Source: Verrucomicrobiia bacterium (GTDB lineage Bacteria; Verrucomicrobiota; Verrucomicrobiia; Opitutales; Cerasicoccaceae). From it: 64,000 bases of DNA. Under the pieces are notes generated by a model. That model did no database searches. It saw only the letters and a list, made by a program, of their open reading frames with translations, and had not been told where the DNA came from. Made by a program: the position numbers and the translations under genes. The DNA lies in assembly GCA_030432235.1 (NCBI GenBank), contig JAUIHT010000003.1, forward strand, positions 434,001 through 498,000. Reading direction: 5' to 3'. Below, piece after piece: positions 57,995 through 64,000 of the stretch (position 1 is its first letter; each line of letters opens with the position of its first letter).

Positions 57995-58099
57995 AGCTAA
58001 AAGCCAAAAGCCGAAAGCTGGAAGCAAAAAGCAGATCACCATATAAAACGATTATCGCATAATTATTATCTTTAAGCTTTGTGCTTTCGGCTTTTAGCT
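57995..58099. repeat. AAAGC-type inverted simple repeat, copy 2
   Basis: AGCTAAAAGCCAAAAGCCGA then AAGC (57995 onward) opposes AGCTAAAAGCCGAAAGCACA on the minus strand (58074-58099). The bases in between are AT-rich and hold no gene. It occupies the region between the divergent glnS and uppP starts, and recalls copy 1 at 33356-33434. Confidence 0.6.
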
Positions 58100-58105
58100 C
58101 TGCCT

Positions 58106-59068
58106 ATGCGCACGGCCCAGCGCTTGTTATTTCTATTGTTTTTGACCCTGCCCCTTTTGCGCGCACAGGCACCGGAGGTGTCGCCGCCTGAGGACGCACG
58201 GCAGCTCGGCTATGTGGACGCCACCGTGCTGGGGCTGGTCGAGGGCATCACGGAGTACCTGCCGGTCTCCTCCACCGGACATTTGCTACTGACCAACCGC
58301 TTTCTCGGCCTGAACGCCGGGAAGGACGAGGCCGGGCTCAAGCTGGCCGACGCCGCCGATGCCTACGCCATCGTTATCCAGGGCGGGGCCATCCTGGCCG
58401 TCATCATCCTGTACTGGCGGCGTTTGCTGAGTATCTGCATGGGGCTAGTCGGGCGCGACCCCAACGGCCTGCGGCTGGGCTTGAACCTCATCGTCGCCTT
58501 CCTCCCTGCGGCGGTCTTCGGACTTCTGCTGGACGACTGGATCGAGGAGACGTTCTTTAAGCCCATTCCAATTCTCATTGCCCTGGTCGCCGGGGCCGTA
58601 CTGATGTTCGGCGTGGAAAAGTGGCGGGCCAAGCGGCAGCCCGACGAAGGCGACAGCCTCTTGAGCGCCACCGACGGCCCGGAGCTACACCACCTGAAGC
58701 TTTCCCAATGCCTGACCATCGGCCTGCTGCAGTGCGTGGCCATGTGGCCCGGCACCAGTCGCTCCATGATGACCATTGTGGGCGGTTACCTGGCCGGGCT
58801 CTCCCCCAAGCGCGCGGCGGAGTTTTCCTTCCTGCTCGGGCTCATCACCCTGGGGGCGGCCACCTGCTACAAACTGCTTACCGACTGGCATGTGATGACC
58901 GAATCGCTCGCGCCCGGCCCGGCGGTCTTCGGCGTGATTGTGGCCACGGTTTCAGCAGCGCTCGCGGTCAAGTGGCTCGTCGGCTTCCTTTCGAAACACG
59001 GCCTCGCCCCCTTCGCCTGGTACCGCATCGGGCTGGCCATCGTCGTTGCACTAGTGCTGTTTTTGTAA
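58106..59068 (+). CDS. uppP: Undecaprenyl-diphosphatase UppP
   Basis: The 320-residue membrane phosphatase recycles the lipid carrier for cell-wall synthesis. Motifs are EGITEYLPVSSTGHLLL and PGTSRSMMTIVGGYLAG, with the catalytic Glu/Ser/Arg region of the BacA/UppP family. An additional N-terminal segment (about 1-35, RLLFLLFLTLPLLRAQAPEV) looks like a signal or extra helix before the usual first helix. A frame-upstream start at 58079 exists but lies in a repeat. It converges with rsmE with a one-base gap between their stops. Confidence 0.94.
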   Translation: MRTAQRLLFLLFLTLPLLRAQAPEVSPPEDARQLGYVDATVLGLVEGITEYLPVSSTGHLLLTNRFLGLNAGKDEAGLKLADAADAYAIVIQGGAILAVIILYWRRLLSICMGLVGRDPNGLRLGLNLIVAFLPAAVFGLLLDDWIEETFFKPIPILIALVAGAVLMFGVEKWRAKRQPDEGDSLLSATDGPELHHLKLSQCLTIGLLQCVAMWPGTSRSMMTIVGGYLAGLSPKRAAEFSFLLGLITLGAATCYKLLTDWHVMTESLAPGPAVFGVIVATVSAALAVKWLVGFLSKHGLAPFAWYRIGLAIVVALVLFL

Positions 59069-59069
59069 A

Positions 59070-59786
59070 CTAAAAGACTTTGGCGAGAGTCACGGCCATC
59101 GCCGCAACGCAGGCGGTCTCCGTCTTCATCACGCGCTCGCCGAGACCCGCCAGGGTGTAACCGGCCGCGCGTAGCGAATCCCGCTCGGCGGGAGACCAAC
59201 CTCGCTCCGAACCCAGCGCCAGGACCGCGCCGAGGCCTTCACCCAAGGTTTTTGCGAGTGGTGCGGTGTGCTCGTAGACATCCAGGGCCACCGTGGCCCA
59301 GCCGTTCGGGACGTTCAAGTTTGCCAGCGCTTCCTTCAACGAGGCATGGTGGACGACAGCGGGGATCGTGGTGGCGAAGGCCTGCTCGGCGCCTTGCCGC
59401 AAGTGACGCCGCCATTCGTCCGTTTTCCATAAGGTACTGGAGGCATAGGAGGGCTCGCCACGCTCGCTCTGGAAAAAGTGCAGTTCAGGCACACCGAAGA
59501 CCGCCGCCTCAAACAAAACCCGGCGCGCCGTCTGCGGGCGAGGCAGCCCCACCAGCAACCGAATCGGCACGGCAGGAGGCGCGGATTCCTCCCAGGCGAT
59601 TTGCAAAGCCATGCCGTCGGCGTCGTCCCAAAGAATAGTGGCCTTGCCGCGCGGGCCGTTGACCACGCCGACGAAAAAGGCATCCCCCTCCCCCATACGC
59701 AGCACTGTTCGTACATGCACGGCTCGGGCATCGTCCGGCGGCCAGCGTGGAGCCGTCTCGGCGGAGTCGAGCAGGATCAGGTTCAA
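59070..59786 (-). CDS. rsmE: 16S rRNA m3U1498 methyltransferase RsmE
   Basis: The 238-residue SPOUT-class enzyme methylates U1498 of 16S rRNA. Visible are the N-terminal PUA-like part (HVRTVLRMGEGDAFFVGVVN), the family motif RPQTARRVLFEAAVFGVPEL, and the SPOUT knot near the end (VLALGSERGWSPAERDSLRA, LGERVMKTETACVAAMAV). The start overlaps the stop of the next upstream gene by 4 bp, so the two are co-translated. Length is standard. Confidence 0.93.
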   Translation of the reverse strand: MNLILLDSAETAPRWPPDDARAVHVRTVLRMGEGDAFFVGVVNGPRGKATILWDDADGMALQIAWEESAPPAVPIRLLVGLPRPQTARRVLFEAAVFGVPELHFFQSERGEPSYASSTLWKTDEWRRHLRQGAEQAFATTIPAVVHHASLKEALANLNVPNGWATVALDVYEHTAPLAKTLGEGLGAVLALGSERGWSPAERDSLRAAGYTLAGLGERVMKTETACVAAMAVTLAKVF

Positions 59787-60499
59787 CGGAAGTCGTCCTC
59801 CCAGGGGCGGTACCCGGGCACCAGGACGGTGACGGACTTCGGCGTTTGCGCCTCACGCGGGAACGCCTCCCCATCGCGTAGAAATTCGCGCAAGGGCCGG
59901 TGAATCGTCTGATGGTTCGCTATGGGCGCCTTCCAGGAAGAGCGGTAGCCATCCGGCCCATCCAGAATGATCTCGCAGCTGGGCCAGGTAACATCGGACA
60001 AATTGGAAATATAAACAATCCGGCCGGAGGAAGCCACCGCAACCCTCAACTCCGGAAGCAGCTTTTCCGGGTCGACCTCTGCCCCGCCTTCGGCCTCGAC
60101 GCTGTCCATTTGCTCGAACACACGCTCCAGCGGATCCGTCGGTGGTGGGGGCGGCGGGGGCTCGGGCCTGAGGATGAAATACAACGCAGCGCCACCGATA
60201 ATCAGCAGCAAAAGCAGTTGGGCAACCAGCCCGACACTAATCCGTTGCCGCTTCGAGAGCTCCCGACGGGTATCCTCATTCAGCTCCGAATTCGGATCGA
60301 GCAACACCCAGGGGGGATCTTTGGCGTCCTTCTGGGAATCGTGCAGGACGAGTACTTCCCGCGCCTCCTGGTTTCGGATTCGCCGAAAAACACTGCTCAG
60401 GCGCATCGGCTCATCGCAGGCTTGCCCGTCGATGGACACCCACCAGGCGTCCTCCGCTTTTTCCCGGCGCATCCAGATGCGTAATTCCTTTTCCGTCAT
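59783..60499 (-). CDS. Membrane-anchored protein with a shared WWVxIDG N-terminal domain
   Basis: The 238-residue protein begins with the same roughly 68-residue domain as the protein at 42596-43330 (start TEKELRIWMRREKAEDAWWV, then SIDG; His53, Trp64 and other anchors match). A transmembrane helix at 90-110 and a poly-Pro run (about 112-122) follow, then a beta-rich exported domain of about 110 residues. The organisation suggests the shared domain is cytosolic. The gene is coupled to rsmE by 4 bp. No known family for either domain is recognised. Confidence 0.7.
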   Translation of the reverse strand: MTEKELRIWMRREKAEDAWWVSIDGQACDEPMRLSSVFRRIRNQEAREVLVLHDSQKDAKDPPWVLLDPNSELNEDTRRELSKRQRISVGLVAQLLLLLIIGGAALYFILRPEPPPPPPPTDPLERVFEQMDSVEAEGGAEVDPEKLLPELRVAVASSGRIVYISNLSDVTWPSCEIILDGPDGYRSSWKAPIANHQTIHRPLREFLRDGEAFPREAQTPKSVTVLVPGYRPWEDDFR

Positions 60500-60697
60500 A
60501 GCAGTTGAGATGAATCAAAAGGTAACCCAGCGTGGCAGGTACCCCCGGTAAATGCAATGCCATAGGTGAGGCAGTCCTGCTGCTCAACTGTTGATTAGCT
60601 GAAAGCTTACCCGCTTGCGAAAAAGGTGATACCATAATAATATTAGTGCAATATAATGCAATTCGCCTAGACTGATGCCCATCTCGAATGCCCCGAA

Positions 60698-61738
60698 ATG
60701 TCTTCCGATAACAAATCCCCAATCAACATCATGGCTTGGAAGAAGGCCCCGGCTTCCGCGCCGCAGCCGCTCCAGGAGAGGCCTCCGGCTGGGCATGTCA
60801 GCCCGGAGCCACGCAAATCAGCGAGCGTAAACCATATGCTGCATCAGGCCCGCCGGCGAAAGCTCAACTTGCCTCTGCTCGAGGTCCTGGGCATCAGCTT
60901 CGCCGTGCATCTGGCCGGGTTGCTCATACTGGGTGGGCTGACCATTTATAAGATGACCCAACAGCCCGAGCCGGAGTTCGAAGCCCCGCCGCCGCCTGAG
61001 CAATCCACGCCGCCGCCCGAAATTTCGGTCAAACTGGCCAAGCCCAGCGCGGCCCCGCCCATGAAGATGACCGTGCAAAACCTGTCCCAGCTCAACCTGC
61101 CGCAACTGGATATGGACATTCCGGTCATAGCGGAGCGGGTGACCTTCGGACAAGGGCGCGGCGATGGGCTCGGCTTCGGCAAAGGCGGCGTGGCCCCCAG
61201 CCTGAATATCAAGATCGACTCCTTTGGTACCACCGAGGAGCTACCCTACGCCTGGAAAGGCACCGTCTACCTCTTTGAAAGCATTCACAATCTGCGCTCC
61301 GACGGTAAATGGTACGACGCCACCGAGCACAAACGACGTCAGGGCAAGAAGCTCTACAATTACGCCTTCAACATCCCCATGCGCGACTTCACCGAGGGCT
61401 TCCCCGGCATCTCCAAGCAGTTCGAGTGGTTCGCCATCGACTTCGAGACGGAGTTCTACTGGCCCCCCGAGTTGGCCGGCGACTACGAGTTCCGCCTGGA
61501 GTCCGACGACGGCTCCATCCTCATGATGGACGGCAAGGACGTCATCAACAACGACGGCATGCACGCCATGCAGGCCAAAGAGGGCCGCGTGACCATCCAC
61601 GAGGGCAAACGCACGTTCCGCCTAGCCTACTTCCAGGGGCCGGCCAAAAACCTCGGCCTGATCCTCCAATACCGCCGCGTCGGCGAAGGCGCATGGAAGG
61701 TCTTCGATATCCAGGACTACCTGCGCTACCAAAAATAA
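60698..61738 (+). CDS. TonB-like N-terminus fused to a PA14-type domain
   Basis: This 346-residue protein has a cytosolic Pro/Lys-rich tail, one membrane helix at about 62-85 (LGISFAVHLAGLLILGGLTI) and a Pro-rich stretch (EFEAPPPPEQSTPPPEISVK). This is the profile of energy-transducing TonB proteins. The periplasmic part ends in a PA14-like beta domain at about 190-340 (ELAGDYEFRLESDDGSILMM, then DGK), which usually binds sugars or peptides. No TonB C-terminal fold is visible. A perfect TATAAT lies at 60652-60657. A link to the ExbB/ExbD genes at 33482-34476 is conjecture. Confidence 0.72.
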   Translation: MSSDNKSPINIMAWKKAPASAPQPLQERPPAGHVSPEPRKSASVNHMLHQARRRKLNLPLLEVLGISFAVHLAGLLILGGLTIYKMTQQPEPEFEAPPPPEQSTPPPEISVKLAKPSAAPPMKMTVQNLSQLNLPQLDMDIPVIAERVTFGQGRGDGLGFGKGGVAPSLNIKIDSFGTTEELPYAWKGTVYLFESIHNLRSDGKWYDATEHKRRQGKKLYNYAFNIPMRDFTEGFPGISKQFEWFAIDFETEFYWPPELAGDYEFRLESDDGSILMMDGKDVINNDGMHAMQAKEGRVTIHEGKRTFRLAYFQGPAKNLGLILQYRRVGEGAWKVFDIQDYLRYQK

Positions 61739-61850
61739 GCCGGACGACACGATAGAGGGCCTCCAATCCCATCACACGTTGCGTCGGCACGTGTGTCGCA
61801 GCGCTTGACCTTCGCTGCGTAAGCCGCATGCTTCGGACTCTTTTCGAATC

Positions 61851-63230
61851 ATGGAAACCTTGCGCTTTTTGACGCCTGAGATCGCCCGCGAGCTGCGGGA
61901 GGACTTCGGCACGCCTATCTACGTTTACGACCTCGCCACGCTGCGCCGCAGTGCCGAGGCAGCCTTGGCCTTCCCCAATGCCTACGGCCTGACCGTGCGC
62001 TACGCCATGAAAGCCGCGCCGAACGCCGCGATTTTGAAGTTTTTTTCCGGCCTCGGCCTGCATATTGACGCCTCCAGCGGCTTCGAGGCCTGGCGCGCGC
62101 TCAAGGCCGGTATTCCCGCCGCACACATCTGCCTCAGTTCGCAGGAGTTCCCCGGGGACTTCGCGGAGCTGCACGAGGCGGGCATCCAGTTCAACGCCTG
62201 CTCGCTCAACCAGCTCGAGAACTTCGGGCGGCTCTTCCCCGGTGGCGCCTGCGGCGTGCGGCTCAACCCCGGGCTCGGCAGCGGCGGCACCGGCAAGACC
62301 AATGTCGGCGGTCCACACGCCAGCTTTGGCATCTGGCATGAGTGGCTCCCGCAAATCAAGGACATCGTCGAGCGCTACGAGCTGACCGTCGAGCGCATCC
62401 ACACCCACATCGGCAGCGGCAGCGATCCGGAGGTCTGGGCCAAGGTTAGCGGCATGAGCGTGGCGCTGGTCAAAGAATTCCCCGACGTGCACACGCTGGA
62501 CCTCGGTGGCGGCTTCAAGGTCGGCCGCATGGCCAGCGAAGTCTCAACCGACCTGCAAAGCGTCGGCGCGCCGGTCAAGGAAGCCTTCGAAAAGCTCTTC
62601 GAGGAAACTGGCCGCAAGATAAAGCTCGAGATCGAGCCCGGCACTTTCCTCGTGGCCAACTCCGCCGCGTTGCTCTGCACCGCGCAGGACGTCATCAGCA
62701 CGGGCGGGCCCGACGGCATGAACTTCATCAAGCTCGACGCCGGCATGACGGAAATCCTCCGCCCCAGCCTCTACGCCGCGCAACACCCCATCGTCGTGAT
62801 TCCGGAGGAAGACGACGAAAAGCAGAAAGAGGAAAGCAGAAAGAGGAATGAAGAGGAGACGCAGGCTATCAACACCGGCGACTCGTCAGTCAATACTTCA
62901 TCTTTCATCTCTCATCTTTCATCTCTCACTCAACAATACCTCGTCGTTGGCCATTGCTGCGAGAGCGGTGACATCCTCACACCCTCGCCGGACGACCCCG
63001 AGGGCCTGCTTCCGCGCGAGCTGGCCACGGCCCATCCCGGCGACCTCGTGGTCATCGAAGGGGCCGGCGCATACTGCTCGGCCATGAGCGCGAAGAATTA
63101 CAACAGTTTCCCCGAGGCGGCCGAAGTCCTGCTGGACGAGTCCGGCGCAGGCCACCTTATCCGCCAGCGCCAGACGCTTGAACAGATACTTCAGAACGAG
63201 GTGGAATGGAAAGACGCTGAAAGCGAATAG
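61851..63230 (+). CDS. lysA: Diaminopimelate decarboxylase LysA with repeat-coded insertion
   Basis: This 459-residue PLP enzyme performs the last step of lysine synthesis. The PLP Lys54 is in RYAMKAAPN, the TIM barrel has [34 protein letters not shown] and [20 protein letters not shown], and the C-terminal half has [14 protein letters not shown] and [20 protein letters not shown]. Between residues about 319 and 362, between HPIVVIP and YLVVGHCCE, about 44 residues of low complexity (Glu/Lys/Arg, then Ser/Thr/His/Leu) interrupt the fold. They are encoded by an in-frame repeat. The insert lies where a loop is expected, so activity may persist. Confidence 0.92.
   Translation: METLRFLTPEIARELREDFGTPIYVYDLATLRRSAEAALAFPNAYGLTVRYAMKAAPNAAILKFFSGLGLHIDASSGFEAWRALKAGIPAAHICLSSQEFPGDFAELHEAGIQFNACSLNQLENFGRLFPGGACGVRLNPGLGSGGTGKTNVGGPHASFGIWHEWLPQIKDIVERYELTVERIHTHIGSGSDPEVWAKVSGMSVALVKEFPDVHTLDLGGGFKVGRMASEVSTDLQSVGAPVKEAFEKLFEETGRKIKLEIEPGTFLVANSAALLCTAQDVISTGGPDGMNFIKLDAGMTEILRPSLYAAQHPIVVIPEEDDEKQKEESRKRNEEETQAINTGDSSVNTSSFISHLSSLTQQYLVVGHCCESGDILTPSPDDPEGLLPRELATAHPGDLVVIEGAGAYCSAMSAKNYNSFPEAAEVLLDESGAGHLIRQRQTLEQILQNEVEWKDAESE
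62805..62934. repeat. In-frame purine/pyrimidine repeat insertion in lysA
   Basis: The first half is purine-rich (AAGCAGAAAGAGGAAAGCAG, then AAAGAGGAATGAAGAGG) and the second is its pyrimidine-rich counterpart (TCATCTTTCATCTCTCATC, then TTTCATCTCTC). The two halves form an imperfect inverted pair about 130 bp long, a multiple of three, so the lysA frame is kept. The wording resembles the intergenic simple repeats at 33356 and 57995 in style, although the units differ. Confidence 0.75.
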
Positions 63231-63231
63231 C

Positions 63232-64000
63232 ATGAAAGGCATTACCGCCATTTTTCTACTGCTCACTCTTTGTTTGTTGAGCCCGCTATCCGCCGAAGAG
63301 GCAGCTTACGATCTCACGTTGCGCGTCGATGCAGCCGGAGGCAAGGGCAGCTATGCCACGGTGCAGGAGGCCGTAGACAAGGCGTTGGAATTCTCCGCCA
63401 GCGGCCAGAGCGTGCGCGTGCTGGTGACGCCGGGCACTTACCGCGAATCTGTATCACTCATAGGCGACAGATCGCAAACCTACGCGCCCATCCTCATCGA
63501 AGGCGTTTCCGGGGAGGAGGTTGCCATTAGTGGCACGGAGGTCCTCAACGGGTGGAAGCTCAACGGCGACACCTTTGAATGCAAATGGGACTACGAAAAG
63601 AATCTCGTTCCGCATCTTTTTGTGCAGGGAGCACGTGTCGAGTATGTGCCAGGCGCGCGGTCTCTGGATGTAGGCCAATGCACGTTGCGCAAAGGCAATA
63701 TCGAAATGCTGCCTCCGCGCAACGCCGTCGTACGTGACGGCACGGTGGAAGTGGCCCTGCGCCCAAGCATTCTGGAAGTACGCGATCTGCCGGAGCTGAC
63801 CGTCCAAGGTATATCTCTGAAAAACGGCGCGGTGCTGATCGAGGATGCGCCGCCAGCGACATTCTTTCAGAACGTACGCAAGCTACATCTGGAAAACGTC
63901 CGGGTCGAAGCAAACGGATTCGGAATGAAGATTCAACAGGCGCGCGACCTTGTTCTCGCGGGCGTGGACTGTGTGCGCAACCGCCTGGGCGGCGCGCAGA
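63232..64000 (+). CDS. Secreted right-handed beta-helix protein (3' truncated)
   Basis: The frame is open from ATG 63232 to the window edge (256 residues visible). It begins with a signal peptide (hydrophobic at 5-20, cleavage near LSAEE), then the pectin-lyase-like opening DAAGGKGSYATVQEAVDKAL and VRVLVTPGTYRESVSL, typical of parallel beta-helix enzymes. Coils rich in Val/Leu/Asn follow (GISLKNGAVLI, VRVEANGFGMKI). A polysaccharide- or pectin-acting role is plausible, but the catalytic end is not in the window. It follows lysA by one base. Confidence 0.75.
   Translation, partial: MKGITAIFLLLTLCLLSPLSAEEAAYDLTLRVDAAGGKGSYATVQEAVDKALEFSASGQSVRVLVTPGTYRESVSLIGDRSQTYAPILIEGVSGEEVAISGTEVLNGWKLNGDTFECKWDYEKNLVPHLFVQGARVEYVPGARSLDVGQCTLRKGNIEMLPPRNAVVRDGTVEVALRPSILEVRDLPELTVQGISLKNGAVLIEDAPPATFFQNVRKLHLENVRVEANGFGMKIQQARDLVLAGVDCVRNRLGGAQ

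Overview
The window is a 64 kb piece of a GC-rich bacterial chromosome, mostly core metabolism and housekeeping genes with small accessory patches between them. Gene content suggests Verrucomicrobiota, probably class Opitutae. The pointers are long two-domain Pst permeases, a membrane pyrophosphatase, many secreted beta-rich proteins carrying TSP3-like, GLUG, Ig, SHD1 or PA14 modules, a FecR protein beside a CHASE2 cyclase, and many short palindromic intergenic repeats. This placement is inference from gene families; there is no rRNA in the window. I see no tRNA, CRISPR array or prophage. Layout, left to right: the 3' end of a diadenylate cyclase gene (1-207); a leftward phosphate operon pstS-pstC-pstA-pstB-phoU plus a small membrane protein (221-7019), with a PHO-box-like site in front of pstS; a HAD phosphatase, a secreted metallopeptidase and purE (7079-9632); a low-GC orphan gene between inverted repeats (9641-10014); a beta-propeller protein and Obg (10070-12335); three translationally linked secreted proteins (12482-15901); the pyrophosphatase hppA with a clear terminator (16191-18460); an unknown cytosolic protein and a 1099-residue secreted protein (18492-22758); trpS, a ThuA-like gene, a TPR protein, gmk and metX (22911-28153); a lipoprotein and menA (28154-29839). 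Next come a FecR/CHASE2-cyclase/ExbB/ExbD group (29895-34476), fabV, an accessory patch of four small immunity-type genes around an ABC-F ATPase gene (35833-39215), an AT-rich gap, a palindrome cluster, lepA, a coiled-coil protein, an oxidase/tRNA-methyltransferase pair, an AEC transporter and an ECF sigma/anti-sigma pair (39216-48487). The last part holds the pyruvate dehydrogenase genes pdhA-pdhB-pdhC, a Nudix hydrolase, a GH94 phosphorylase, a REP-associated tyrosine transposase inside about 100-bp inverted repeats, glnS, uppP, rsmE, a TonB-like PA14 protein, lysA and the start of a secreted beta-helix protein (48534-64000). The functional themes are phosphate and energy supply (Pst, HppA, Pdh), translation and tRNA quality (TrpS, GlnS, LepA, ABC-F, Obg, RsmE, MnmM-like), and cell-surface proteins. 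The least explained material is non-coding or modular. A two-hairpin repeat sits at or just after stop codons in five places. A 64-residue N-terminal domain is shared by two otherwise different proteins. A purine/pyrimidine repeat has been inserted in frame into lysA. The RAYT unit lies next to a 21-bp tandem repeat.
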